Shown here piece by piece: positions 1-7,831 of a stretch of DNA of 53,001 bases. The stretch is from JBBQAA01 sp038276395. GTDB taxonomy: Bacteria > Actinomycetota > Thermoleophilia > Solirubrobacterales > Solirubrobacteraceae. The translations under genes and the position numbers were made by a program. Under the pieces are notes generated by a model. The model had not been told where the DNA came from. It searched no databases and was given only the letters and a program-made list of their open reading frames with translations. The first letter of the stretch is position 1. The number at the start of each line of letters is the position of its first letter. Location of the stretch: the NCBI GenBank assembly GCA_038276395.1, contig JBBQAA010000073.1, forward strand, positions 1 through 53,001, read 5' to 3'.

Positions 1-1
1 C

Positions 2-43
2 GGGCGCTGGCTGCGCCGGCACGGCGCGACGCTCGTCCTGTAG
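2..43 (+). CDS. C-terminal tail of a gene cut by the window edge
   Basis: The first bases read in one frame as GRWLRRHGATLVL followed by TAG. A strong inverted repeat that looks like a terminator begins 10 bases later, so this is most likely the last 13 residues of a forward-strand gene that starts outside the window. The tail is too short to assign a family. The reading frame is inferred only from the stop codon and its position before the terminator. Confidence 0.35.
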   Translation, partial: GRWLRRHGATLVL

Positions 44-52
44 GCCCTGATC

Positions 53-127
53 GCGCGCTTCGGGCATCGAGTGGCTGGGGGCGCGCGGTATGCGCGCAGT
101 CTCAGCCACTCGTTGCCCAAAGCGCGC
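53..127. terminator. Bidirectional terminator: 25-bp inverted repeat
   Basis: Arms at 53-77 and 103-127 are complementary at 23 of 25 positions, separated by 25 bases that contain a second small stem (GCGCGC at 81-86 and 92-97). It lies between the end of a forward gene (stop at 41-43) and the end of a reverse gene (stop at 133), the place expected for a shared terminator of convergent genes. There is no T-run, as is usual in very GC-rich actinobacteria. Termination is inferred from structure and position. Confidence 0.7.
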
Positions 128-132
128 GCTCG

Positions 133-666
133 TCATCCCGCGCGGGGCGAGGCCTGAGGCGGTACGCCCGTCGTCAGCTTGACGCCGCGAAGCGCGGCGC
201 GGCGGTGCAGGCGAAAGCACGTGCGCCGCCGGCGCTCCTCGGAGACCACCCGGGGCGCCGCGGCGAACAGCTGGAGTGCGCCGTAGGTCGCCACCGCGAG
301 CCCGCCGCCGAAGAAGAGGAGCCCGCCGGCGTTGACGAGGACGATCCACGCCCCCCCGGCGACGACGCCCGTGGCCGTCTCGCCGAGGAGCTGGCGGCGC
401 ACCACGGGGGCCGGGACGGCCGAACGCCCCGGGAGGGCGGCGCGGAGCGGGCGGTCAGTCGTCCAGCGGCCCGGCGCGCCGAGCGGGGTGCCCCGCCGCG
501 ACGCCGCCCCGCCGAGCACGAGGAGCAGAGCCGGGACGAAGAGAAGGCCCGCCCACCAGGCCGGGTAGTGGATGAAGACGCCGGGGAGAGCGAGCAGCGC
601 CAGCGCCAGCCCGACCAGCAGCGCGCAGGCACCCGAGAGGCGGAGGTACTGGACGTAGCGCATCAC
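133..666 (-). CDS. Small integral membrane protein, unknown function
   Basis: Encodes 177 residues. Two hydrophobic helices near the N terminus (about residues 9-30 and 36-53) are followed by a basic, proline-rich cytoplasmic-type loop with many Arg residues. A further Gly/Ala-rich hydrophobic stretch follows (about 98-135), and the C-terminal tail is basic. The start codon overlaps the stop of the upstream gene by four bases (ATGA at 663-666), so the two are almost certainly translationally coupled. I do not recognise a family. Codon use is typical of the window. The C-terminal 40 residues are low-complexity and may be poorly conserved. Confidence 0.6.
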   Translation of the reverse strand: MMRYVQYLRLSGACALLVGLALALLALPGVFIHYPAWWAGLLFVPALLLVLGGAASRRGTPLGAPGRWTTDRPLRAALPGRSAVPAPVVRRQLLGETATGVVAGGAWIVLVNAGGLLFFGGGLAVATYGALQLFAAAPRVVSEERRRRTCFRLHRRAALRGVKLTTGVPPQASPRAG

Positions 667-1016
667 CGCGCGGCCCCGAGCGCGCGGCGCAGCGCGCGGT
701 ACGGCGACTCGCCGTCGGGGACCTCGACGCTCGCGCGCGCCAGGCGACCCCGCCAGGCGGTCGCCCTGCGGTCGCCGCGGACGTCGACGCCGGCACGCAC
801 GCTCGGCAGGGGATGGCGGGGGCCGGAAAGCTCGATCCGGGCGGCGACGAGCTCGCCGGGCTCGAAGCGGCGCACGCGCAGGTCGACCGCGTCGCGGCCC
901 GGGCCGCGCTCGGCGGCCCGGGCCGCGTCCTCGAGCGCCCGCAGGGCCTCCTCGAGCGAGGCGTGGCGCGTGCGGCGAACACGCCCCTCCGTCCTCACGA
1001 TCACGCGCCAGCTCAC
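663..1016 (-). CDS. Hypothetical protein, first gene of a two-gene unit
   Basis: Encodes 117 residues starting MSWRVIVRTEGRVRRTRHASLE. It is a soluble, alternating beta-strand/helix sequence with an Arg/Glu-rich helix at about residues 20-45. No signal peptide or membrane segment is visible, and I recognise no domain. It is coupled by a 4-bp ATGA overlap to the downstream membrane protein. The pair probably works together, for example as a peripheral partner of the membrane protein, but that is inference from the overlap alone. Confidence 0.6.
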   Translation of the reverse strand: MSWRVIVRTEGRVRRTRHASLEEALRALEDAARAAERGPGRDAVDLRVRRFEPGELVAARIELSGPRHPLPSVRAGVDVRGDRRATAWRGRLARASVEVPDGESPYRALRRALGAAR

Positions 1017-1035
1017 GCGCGGAAAGCTACGCGCG

Positions 1036-1515
1036 CTACGCGGCGAGCTGCACGCGCAGCTCGTCCACGGCGCCGTGGCGCTCGCGCTCGAGCGTGCGCC
1101 CGAGCCGCGCCAGCAGCCGCCGCACGGGCTCGTTGTCGGCCAGCACCTGGGCCGTGAAGGCGCGGATCCCGCGCTCCTCCGCGTCGGCGACGAGCCGGTC
1201 GAGCAGCGCCGTGCCGATCCCGCCGCCCTGCATCGCGTCGCCCACGACGACGGCGAACTCCGCCGTGTCGGGGGCGCCGGCCAGGCGCACCCAGCGCCCG
1301 ACGCCGAGGATCGTGTCGCGATCCTCCGCGGGCGTCGCCACCCACGCGACGTGGTTCCAGCCGTCGACCTCGGTGAAGTACGCCAGTTCCCGACCGCTCA
1401 GCCGCGGGTGCGGAGAGAGGAAGCGCCGGCACTGGGACTCGGGGGAGACCTGGTCCCAGGCGGCCACGAGCGCGGCCTTGTCACCGGGGGAGATGGGACG
1501 CAGGGAGAACTCCAC
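1036..1515 (-). CDS. GNAT-family N-acetyltransferase
   Basis: Encodes 159 residues with a standard GNAT layout: N-terminal LRPISPGDKAAL strand, central strands GVGRWVRL and AEFAVVVGD (about residues 70-95), and the acetyl-CoA pyrophosphate loop MQGGGIGTALLDRLVADAEERGI (about 95-117, the R/Q-x-x-G-x-G/A motif). The ADNEPVRRLLARLG segment near 130 is the typical alpha4 helix. The N-terminal half, containing PESQCRRFLSPHP, resembles the GNAT domain found alone or fused to acyl-CoA synthetases (Pat-like protein acetyltransferases). The substrate cannot be read from sequence. It stands alone, downstream of citrate synthase on the same strand. Confidence 0.85.
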   Translation of the reverse strand: MEFSLRPISPGDKAALVAAWDQVSPESQCRRFLSPHPRLSGRELAYFTEVDGWNHVAWVATPAEDRDTILGVGRWVRLAGAPDTAEFAVVVGDAMQGGGIGTALLDRLVADAEERGIRAFTAQVLADNEPVRRLLARLGRTLERERHGAVDELRVQLAA

Positions 1516-1559
1516 GCATCCATGCTCTCGCCTCGAACAGACGTTCTATGTGCGATGCG

Positions 1560-2891
1560 TCACCGCTCGTCGATCGGCTTGTAGTCGCGCTCCCGCTCGC
1601 CGGTGTAGATCTGCCGCGGGCGGGCGATCTTCTGCTCGGAGTCCTGCACCATCTCGAGCCACTGGGCGATCCAGCCGCTCGTGCGCCCGATGGCGAACAT
1701 GACCGGGAACATCGCCACGTCGAGCCGCAGCGCCTCGTACATGAGACCCGAGTAGAAGTCGACGTTCGGGTAGAGCTTGCGCGAGGTGAAGTAGTCGTCG
1801 TCGAGCGCGCGCTTCTCGAGCTCGGAGGCGAGGTCGATCTTCGGGTTGCGGCCCATCACCTCGTAGACGTCCTCGAGGTGCTTCTTGATGATGCGAGCCC
1901 GCGGATCGTAGTTCTTGTAGACCCGGTGGCCGAAGCCAATGAGCTTCTCCTCGCCCTTCTTCACGCCCTCGAGGAAGTCGGGGATGTTGTCCTCCGTGCC
2001 GATCCGGTCGAGCATCCGCAGCGCCTGCTCGTTGGCGCCGCCGTGGAGCGGGCCGTAGAGCGCGGCGACGCCGGCGGCGAGCGCCGAGTAGGGGTCGACC
2101 TGGGTCGAGCCCACTGAGCGCACAGCACTCGTCGAGGCGTTCTGCTCGTGGTCGGCGTGGAGGATGAAGAGGACGTCGAGCGCCCGCTCGAGCCGCGGGT
2201 CGGGCTCGTACTTCAGCTCGGTCATCTTGTACATCATCGAGAGGAAGTTGCCGGCGTAGGACAGGTCGTTGTCCGGATAGATGTAGGGCTGCCCCATCGA
2301 GTGGCGGTAGGCGAAGGCGGCGAGCGTCGGGACCTTCGCCAGCAGGCGGATGATCTGGATGTTCCGGTTCTCCTCGTCCTTGATGTCCGAGGCCTCGGGG
2401 TAGAACGTCGACAGCGCGCCCGTGGCCGCCAGCAGCATCCCCATCGGGTGCGCGTCGTAGCGGAAGCCGTGCATGAAGTCCTTGACGTTCTCGTGCACGT
2501 AGGTGTGGATCGTGATGTCGTGGCACCACTGGTCGAGCTGCTCCTTGGTCGGCAGCTCGCCGTAGATCAGCAGGTAGGCGACCTCGAGGTAGCTTGACTT
2601 CTCGCACAGGTCCTCGATCGTGTAGCCGCGGTACTCGAGCACTCCGGCGGCGCCGTCGATGAAGGTGATCGCCGAGCGGCAGGACGCCGTGTTCGTGTAG
2701 GCCGGGTCGTAGGTCATCATCCCGAACTCGTCCTCGGTGACCTTGATCTGGCGGAAGTCCATCGCCTTGACGGTCGCGTCCTCGATCGGGATCTCGTAGG
2801 ACTTGCCCGTCCGGTTGTCGGTGACCGTGAGCGTGTCGCTCGTCCCGCCGGCCTTGGCGCCGTTCTCCTGGCTCTGCGTCTCGGTGCTCAC
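1560..2891 (-). CDS. gltA: Citrate synthase
   Basis: Encodes 443 residues, full length for a type II bacterial citrate synthase, which condenses acetyl-CoA with oxaloacetate at the entry to the TCA cycle. Catalytic segments are all present: HADHEQNAST with the oxaloacetate-binding His at about 245-247, GPLHGGANE with the catalytic His at about 283, GFGHRVYKNYDPRA at about 319-332, and PNVDFYSG with the catalytic Asp at about 378. An N-terminal beta-rich extension (about residues 20-75) is the feature of the hexameric, often NADH-sensitive class. The start codon ATG at 2891 faces a divergent HAD gene across about 70 bases that must hold both promoters. Confidence 0.97.
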   Translation of the reverse strand: MSTETQSQENGAKAGGTSDTLTVTDNRTGKSYEIPIEDATVKAMDFRQIKVTEDEFGMMTYDPAYTNTASCRSAITFIDGAAGVLEYRGYTIEDLCEKSSYLEVAYLLIYGELPTKEQLDQWCHDITIHTYVHENVKDFMHGFRYDAHPMGMLLAATGALSTFYPEASDIKDEENRNIQIIRLLAKVPTLAAFAYRHSMGQPYIYPDNDLSYAGNFLSMMYKMTELKYEPDPRLERALDVLFILHADHEQNASTSAVRSVGSTQVDPYSALAAGVAALYGPLHGGANEQALRMLDRIGTEDNIPDFLEGVKKGEEKLIGFGHRVYKNYDPRARIIKKHLEDVYEVMGRNPKIDLASELEKRALDDDYFTSRKLYPNVDFYSGLMYEALRLDVAMFPVMFAIGRTSGWIAQWLEMVQDSEQKIARPRQIYTGERERDYKPIDER

Positions 2892-2964
2892 AAGCTCTTG
2901 TCTCCTCAGGTGGTCAGGTCCCGCCCCTACGTTCTCCCACGATGATCACACGGGGAAACCGAGC

Positions 2965-3603
2965 TTGACGGGACCCGTCGTCTTCGACTGCGACGGTGTG
3001 CTCGTCGATTCCGAGCCGATCGCCAACCGGGTGCTGGCCGAGGTGCTGAGCGAGGCGGGGCTGAGGATGACCCCGGAGGAGTCGGTCGCGCGCTTCATGG
3101 GGCGCTCCTGGACGACGGTCGAGGCCTTCGCCGCCGACCGCGCGCCGGGGCTCAGGGAGCGCTACGAGGAGCGGATGTTCGCCGCCTTCGCCGCGGGGCT
3201 GCGCGCGGTGCCCGGGGTCGAGGCGGTGCTCGACGTGCTCGCGGCGCGCGGCGTCCCCACCTGCGTGGCCTCGAGCGGCGCGCCCGAGAAGATCGCCTTC
3301 ACGCTCGGGCATACCGGTCTCCTGCCGCGCTTCGAGGGCCGGATCTTCTCGGCCGCCGAAGTCGCCCACGGCAAGCCCGCGCCCGACCTCTTCCTGCATG
3401 CCGCGGCGAAGATGGGCTGGGAGCCGGGCGCGGTGACCGTGATCGAGGACTCCGCCCCGGGCGTCGAGGCCGGGCGCGCGGCGGGTATGCGGGTGCTGGG
3501 CTACGCCGGGGGGCTGACCGACGCCGCGACGCTCCGCTCGGCCGGGGCGTATGAGGTGTTCGGCGCGATGGACGCGCTGCATGGCCTGCTCTGGCCCACG
3601 TAG
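2965..3603 (+). CDS. HAD-superfamily phosphatase/phosphomutase (beta-phosphoglucomutase-like)
   Basis: Encodes 212 residues from a TTG start at 2965, preceded at 8 bases by GGGGA; no ATG lies closer to the first motif. HAD motif I is FDCDGVLVDSE (Asp8 and Asp10), with a helical cap at about residues 20-85. Motif II is ASSGA (about 100), motif III is HGKPAPDLF with the conserved Lys, and motif IV is IEDSAPGVEAGRAAGM. This is the HAD-IA group that includes beta-phosphoglucomutase and small sugar-phosphate phosphatases. The phosphomutase-type hinge cannot be confirmed by eye. It is divergent from citrate synthase. Confidence 0.88.
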   Translation: MTGPVVFDCDGVLVDSEPIANRVLAEVLSEAGLRMTPEESVARFMGRSWTTVEAFAADRAPGLRERYEERMFAAFAAGLRAVPGVEAVLDVLAARGVPTCVASSGAPEKIAFTLGHTGLLPRFEGRIFSAAEVAHGKPAPDLFLHAAAKMGWEPGAVTVIEDSAPGVEAGRAAGMRVLGYAGGLTDAATLRSAGAYEVFGAMDALHGLLWPT

Positions 3604-3619
3604 CTACCGGCCGAGCGGC

Positions 3620-3787
3620 ACGCGAATCACGTCGAGGCCAGCGGGCCGCGCAGCCGCGGGCGCGAGCACGGTGGGGAACAGAGCTCTCGTCCTGCCCGCC
3701 CGGCGCCACCGCGTGCACGGGTTCTACCTCCTGACCGTGAGGGTCAGGGGCGCGGCGACCGACCGTCAGGTCGTCAGGTTCCGCTGA
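3620..3787 (+). pseudogene. Possible decayed C-terminal fragment of a secreted beta-sandwich protein
   Basis: In one forward frame the sequence ends LPARRHRVHGFYLLTVRVRG followed by a short tail ending VVRFR and a TGA stop. This resembles the last strands of actinobacterial secreted beta-sandwich proteins (the usual pattern is a Gly-x-Tyr-x-Leu-Thr-Val strand and a final V-V-R-F-R). There is no start codon or N-terminal domain, as the frame runs back into the HAD gene. A perfect 7-bp hairpin (3730-3736 with 3742-3748) within it may serve as terminator between the HAD gene and the convergent dcd. Both readings are tentative. Confidence 0.25.
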
Positions 3788-3790
3788 GGC

Positions 3791-4387
3791 TCAGCGGGCG
3801 GCCGGGTCGCGGACCTGGCCGCCCGCGTAGCGGCTCTCCGTCGCGGCCGTCTGGCCCTGGTAGTGGGAGCCGAGGCCGGGCGAGCCGTAGGGCCGGAGCG
3901 CGGGCGCGTCGAGGGCCATGAAGGAGAGCTGGGCGATCGGCAGGCCCGGGTAGAGCTTGATCGGGATCCGCGTCAGGTTGGCGAACTCGAGCGTCAGGGT
4001 GCCGCGCCAGCCGGGGTCGACGAACCCGGCGGTGGCGTGGACGATCAGTCCCAGCCGGCCGAGGGAGGACTTCCCCTCCACGCGCGCGAGCACGTCGTCG
4101 GGCAGCTCGACCCACTCGCGCGTGCGGCCGAGGGCGAACTCCCCAGGATGGATGACGAACGGCTCGCCCGCGTCCGGGACGACCTCCTCGGTCAGGTCCT
4201 TGGGCGGATCGCGCAGGTCGATCGCCGAGGTCCGGTGGTTGTGGAAGACCCGGAAGGAGTCCCCGAGCCGCAGGTCGACGCTCGCCGGCTGCACGAGCTC
4301 GGGCTCCCACGGATCGATGCGGATCCGCCCCTCCTGCACAAGCCGGAGGATCGTGCCGTCGGAGAGCACGGAGGCGACGTCGCTCAC
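3791..4387 (-). CDS. dcd: dCTP deaminase, probably bifunctional dUMP-forming
   Basis: Encodes 198 residues, the normal length for the family. It deaminates dCTP on the way to dUMP/dTMP. The core motif GKSSLGRLGLIVHATAGFVD starts near residue 104, followed by PGWRGTLTLEF with the catalytic Glu at about 133, then LYPGLPIAQLSF and the C-terminal nucleotide-lid segment SHYQGQ (about 178). The actinobacterial and archaeal enzymes are often bifunctional dCTP deaminase/dUTPases, and the HATAGFVDPGW segment is compatible with that class. Bifunctionality is inference. It is a single gene, convergent with the HAD gene upstream. Confidence 0.95.
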   Translation of the reverse strand: MSDVASVLSDGTILRLVQEGRIRIDPWEPELVQPASVDLRLGDSFRVFHNHRTSAIDLRDPPKDLTEEVVPDAGEPFVIHPGEFALGRTREWVELPDDVLARVEGKSSLGRLGLIVHATAGFVDPGWRGTLTLEFANLTRIPIKLYPGLPIAQLSFMALDAPALRPYGSPGLGSHYQGQTAATESRYAGGQVRDPAAR

Positions 4388-4669
4388 GCTCGGAGTATGC
4401 CCGCGGGTGCGGAGGGATCAGGGGGGGCCGCGCGTTCCCGCGCCGCCGGGGACAGATTGATCGCCCTGGCGAGCATTCCCGTCCCGGGAGGCTCCTGGCG
4501 AGCGCCGGCCGTTAGTACCGCCTCACGGAAATACGGTCCCGTACTGGCGAGCGTCTGAGAGGGACCGGTCAGGACGGCGGGTGAGTCGATGGAGCATCGG
4601 CGATCCCGGCGGACGCAGCCAGGCGCGTTCAGGCGCCGACAGGCGGAGAGCGTTTTGCGGGAGTCGGTA
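4388..4669. other. Intergenic region with three short direct repeats and a weak hairpin
   Basis: This gap of 282 bases has no convincing ORF. It contains the 9-mer CTGGCGAGC three times (4466-4474, 4495-4503, 4544-4552) and complementary arms at 4534-4540 and 4561-4567. It lies between the start of dcd and the 3' end of a small membrane-protein gene, so it should include the dcd promoter. I cannot match it to a known riboswitch or small RNA. Confidence 0.4.
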
Positions 4670-4933
4670 CTAGTGCCCGGACAGCGAGCGCCCGCGCGCC
4701 GTGACCGAGCGCACGCGGGGCGGCGAGCCCGGCGGCTGCGCCCCGTGCGGGCCGCGGCGCGTCGGCCGGGGGCGGCGGTCGCGCGGGTGCGGGTCGACGG
4801 GGCGCTTGGCGCCGCCGCCCGGCCCGGCGGGCTCCTCCTCGGGCGTCTGCTTGATCGCCCAGTGGACGAGGTAGAGCAGCAGCCCGATCGGGATCTTCAG
4901 GGCGACCATGAGCCAGATGAAGGTGACGGTCAT
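4670..4933 (-). CDS. Small single-helix membrane protein
   Basis: Encodes 87 residues. One N-terminal transmembrane helix (TFIWLMVALKIPIGLLLYLVHWAIK, written here only as residues about 3-27) is followed by an acidic TPEEEP turn and a long Pro/Arg/Gly-rich tail that should be cytoplasmic and disordered. The opening hydrophobic core with a Lys-Ile-Pro break is a pattern I associate with small uncharacterised actinobacterial proteins. The function is unknown. It sits 37 bases downstream of the PfkB kinase gene on the same strand and may be cotranscribed with it. Confidence 0.65.
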   Translation of the reverse strand: MTVTFIWLMVALKIPIGLLLYLVHWAIKQTPEEEPAGPGGGAKRPVDPHPRDRRPRPTRRGPHGAQPPGSPPRVRSVTARGRSLSGH

Positions 4934-4970
4934 CGGGTGCCGCCGAGGGTAACCGCTGTGGCGCCGTATG

Positions 4971-5906
4971 TCACGGCCGCATCGAAAGCGGGCGCGCGGC
5001 GAAGGCCGTCATCCGCTGCAGCTCGGAGACCCGCTGCTGGATCTCGCCCGAGGAGAGTCGCACCACGCGCTCGGTGCCGAACTCCTCCACGTTGAAGGAC
5101 GCGACGGCCGTACCGTAGGCCATGGCCTCGCTCATGAGCGCGTGGTCCGGCGCCTCCTCCGGATGGGCGGCGAGGAACCCGACGAGCCCGCCGGCGAAGG
5201 AGTCCCCCGCGCCGGTGGGGTCGATCACCGGGTCGAGGGGGAAGGCGGGCAGCGCGAAGAACCCCTCCGGCGTGAAGAGCGCAGCGCCGTACTCGCCCTG
5301 CTTGGCCACGACCGCGCGCGGGCCCATGGCCATGACCTCGCGCGCGGCGGCCACGAGCCCGGGCTTCTCCGTGAGCTGGCGCAGCTCCGCGTCGTTCAGG
5401 ATGACGGCGTCCACGCGGGAGATCGTCTCCACGAGCGAGTCCCGCGCGATGTCGATCCACAGGTTCATCGAGTCCATGGCCACGAAGCGCGCGCGCTCGC
5501 ACTGGTCGTGGACCTCGCGCTGGAGGTCGGGCTGGATGTTGGCGAGGAAGAGCACGTCGCAGTCGCGCGAGGCGGCGGAGAGCTTCGGCCGGAAGGCCTC
5601 GAAGACCCCGAGCTGCGTGTCGAGGGTCTCGCGGTCGTTCAGGTCCCACCCGTACTCGCCGGCCCAGAAGAACGTCCGCCCGCCGGCTACGCGCTCGATG
5701 TCCTCGGTGTTGACCGCACGGGATTCCAGGACGGCGAGCTCCTCGGGACCGAAGTCGTCCCCCACCGGGCCAACGACGCGGACGTCGGTGAAGAACGAGG
5801 CGGCGAGGCCGAAGTGGACGGCCGAGCCGCCGAGCATGCGTTCGCGCTCCCCCCACGGGGTCTTCACGGCATCGAAGGCGATGGATCCGACGACGGTCAG
5901 GGCCAC
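4971..5906 (-). CDS. PfkB-family carbohydrate/nucleoside kinase
   Basis: Encodes 311 residues. It transfers phosphate from ATP to a sugar, nucleoside or similar alcohol. The N-terminal VVGSIAFDAVKTPWGERERMLGG stretch carries the substrate-side Gly-Gly, with GGRTFFWAGEYG in the lid. The C-terminal PfkB signature DPTGAGDSFAGG is at about 229-240, with the catalytic Asp near 235. Architecture is that of ribokinase/adenosine kinase relatives. The short N terminus and the PWGER segment are shared with a subgroup often annotated only as sugar kinase, so the substrate is not assigned. Its start is 26 bases from a divergent oxidoreductase gene. Confidence 0.9.
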   Translation of the reverse strand: MALTVVGSIAFDAVKTPWGERERMLGGSAVHFGLAASFFTDVRVVGPVGDDFGPEELAVLESRAVNTEDIERVAGGRTFFWAGEYGWDLNDRETLDTQLGVFEAFRPKLSAASRDCDVLFLANIQPDLQREVHDQCERARFVAMDSMNLWIDIARDSLVETISRVDAVILNDAELRQLTEKPGLVAAAREVMAMGPRAVVAKQGEYGAALFTPEGFFALPAFPLDPVIDPTGAGDSFAGGLVGFLAAHPEEAPDHALMSEAMAYGTAVASFNVEEFGTERVVRLSSGEIQQRVSELQRMTAFAARPLSMRP

Positions 5907-5932
5907 GGGGGCGGCAGCGTACTTTGAGCGTC

Positions 5933-6910
5933 GTGCGCGCGATCCGCATCGAGGAGTGGGGCGGGCCCGAGGTCCTGGTCCTCGCCGAGATCGAGCGGCC
6001 CGCGCCCGCCGACGGCGAGGTGCTCGTGCGCGTCGCCCGCGCCGGGGTGAACTTCGCCGACACGCACGCGCGCGAAGACGCCTACGTGGCCAAGGCCGAG
6101 CTGCCGTTCGTGCCCGGCTCGGAGGTCGCCGGGGTGAGGGAGGACACCGGCGAGCGGGTCGTCGCCCTGTGCGGCACCGGCGGCTACGCGGAGTGGGCGA
6201 CGGCGCCCGCCGACCGGGTCGTGGCGCTCCCCGACGGCGTGGAGTACGAGACGGCGCTCGCGCTGATGGTCCAGGGCCTCACGGCCTGGCATCTCCTCCG
6301 GACCGCCGCGCGACTCGAGCCCGGCGACACCGTCGTCGTCGTCTCCGGCGGCGGCGGGGTCGGCTCGATGCTGTGCCAGCTGGCGAAGCCCTTCGGCGCG
6401 GGCCGGGTCATCGCCACCGCTTCGAGCGCCGAGCGCCGCGCGCTGGCCGAGGACCTCGGCGCCGACGTGGCCGTCGACGGGGACGCCGAAGGTCTCACCG
6501 AGCGCCTGCGGGAGGGCAACGGCGGGCGCGACGTCGACGTTGTGCTCGAGCTCGCGGGCGGCGCCGTCTTCGAGGCCGGCCGCCAGGCGCTGGCCCCCGG
6601 CGGGCGGCTCGTCGTCCACGGCATCTCCTCCCGCGAGGTGAACACGGTCCGCACCGGAAGCCTGCTCAAGCGCTCCCAGGCCGTCATCGGCTTCTACCTG
6701 TTCCACCGGCTGACGCAGCCCGGCGCCTTCGCCGAGCCGCTGGCCGACCTGTTCGCCCGCGCCGCGCGGGGCGAGCTGCGGGCCGTCGTCGGCGGCCTCT
6801 ATCCCCTGGCCGAGGCCCGGCGCGCCCACGAGGACCTGGCCGCCCGGCGCACCCAGGGCAAGCTCCTGCTCGATCCGGAGGCCGGCGCCGCTAGCGACCC
6901 GGCCGCCTGA
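5933..6910 (+). CDS. MDR-family NADPH:quinone oxidoreductase-like, zinc-free
   Basis: Encodes 325 residues from GTG at 5933; a TTG at 5924 would add three residues. Family members reduce quinones or enones with NADPH. The N-terminal GroES-like domain (IRIEEWGGPEVLVLAEIERP) lacks the Cys/His zinc ligands of alcohol dehydrogenases. The Rossmann fold starts at VVVVSGGGGVGSMLCQLAK (about residues 135-155). C-terminal substrate-domain features are LKRSQAVIGFYLFHRL and a GKLLLDPE ending. The sequence TACTTT sits just upstream of the start, so leaderless expression is possible. The 3' end overlaps the convergent phosphoesterase gene by 20 bases. Confidence 0.9.
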   Translation: MRAIRIEEWGGPEVLVLAEIERPAPADGEVLVRVARAGVNFADTHAREDAYVAKAELPFVPGSEVAGVREDTGERVVALCGTGGYAEWATAPADRVVALPDGVEYETALALMVQGLTAWHLLRTAARLEPGDTVVVVSGGGGVGSMLCQLAKPFGAGRVIATASSAERRALAEDLGADVAVDGDAEGLTERLREGNGGRDVDVVLELAGGAVFEAGRQALAPGGRLVVHGISSREVNTVRTGSLLKRSQAVIGFYLFHRLTQPGAFAEPLADLFARAARGELRAVVGGLYPLAEARRAHEDLAARRTQGKLLLDPEAGAASDPAA

Positions 6911-7787
6911 GCAGCCCGCGCAGCGCCACGGCGCCACGGGCGTGAGCCAGGCGCGGCAGGCCGAGGAGATCCTCGACGGTAGCGAGCAGGCCGTAGTGGT
7001 CGGTCGTCCGCCCGGAGCGCACGCTGCGGCGCGCGAGTCCGCCCGCGGCGATCGTGGCCACGCGGCCGCCGCCGCCGGTGTCGGAGGTGCCCTCGTCGAA
7101 CGTGAGCAGGAGGAGGCCGCGCGGGCCGAGCGCGCGCAGCAGGGGCGGGACGTGCGCGCGGAGCCAGGCGTCGCCCGTGGCCACCGAGCAGTCGTGCATG
7201 TCGTGGCAGAGGTCCGGGGCGATGAAGGAGAACCGTGGGAGACCGCCACGCTCCGCCCCGGCGAGCCGGGAGAGCGGGACGATCCGCGCCCGGCGCGCCC
7301 GCGAGCTGCGCACGCGCGTGAGGTAGGCGAAGGGGTCGTGCTTCTGGGCGTAGCGGCCGGCGGTGGCGCCGAGGAAGCCCGCGCGGGGCAGGCCCTCCAT
7401 GTAGGCGCGCCATGAGAGCCGCCGGCGCTCGAGCTGATCGACGAGGCTCGGGCCGGAGACGGGGCAGTCGGCGGCGGCGCAGTCCGAGCTGATCCCGTGG
7501 GTCGACCCCGTCACGAGCGCGAGGTAGTTGGGCAGGGAGGGGTGCGCGACGCCGCGGTAGTCCGTGGCCAACGCGTAGCGCCGGGCCAGCCCCGTCAGGT
7601 AGGGCGCGTCCGGCGAGCCGACGACGTCCGGGAGCTCGTGGTTCTCCATCACGAGCACGGCCACGCGCTCCCCCGGCACCGCGGCGAGGCGAACCGGAGG
7701 GCCGGGCGGCGTGCCCTGCGCGGCGGCGCCGCAGCCCGGGAGGAGGGCGAGCGCGACGAGCGTGGCGACGGGTCCGGCCAGGCGCAT
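6891..7787 (-). CDS. Lipoprotein phosphoesterase (phospholipase C/acid phosphatase family)
   Basis: Encodes 298 residues. The signal peptide ends in an ALLPGC lipobox at about residues 14-19, so the mature protein should be lipid-anchored outside the membrane. Phosphoesterase-family motifs follow: VLVMENHELPDVVG (metal-binding Glu-Asn-His, about 45), HPSLPNYLALVTGSTHGI (about 82), FIAPDLCHDMHDC (about 188) and LLLTFDEGTSDTGGGG (about 226). This is the alkaline-phosphatase-like superfamily branch that contains non-specific phospholipase C and AcpA-type acid phosphatases. The phosphate-ester substrate is unknown. It is monocistronic, flanked by genes on the other strand. Confidence 0.87.
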   Translation of the reverse strand: MRLAGPVATLVALALLPGCGAAAQGTPPGPPVRLAAVPGERVAVLVMENHELPDVVGSPDAPYLTGLARRYALATDYRGVAHPSLPNYLALVTGSTHGISSDCAAADCPVSGPSLVDQLERRRLSWRAYMEGLPRAGFLGATAGRYAQKHDPFAYLTRVRSSRARRARIVPLSRLAGAERGGLPRFSFIAPDLCHDMHDCSVATGDAWLRAHVPPLLRALGPRGLLLLTFDEGTSDTGGGGRVATIAAGGLARRSVRSGRTTDHYGLLATVEDLLGLPRLAHARGAVALRGLLRRPGR

Positions 7788-7831
7788 GCGCCCGACGGTA
7801 GCGACAGGCCGCGGCGCACTAGCCTCCGTCC

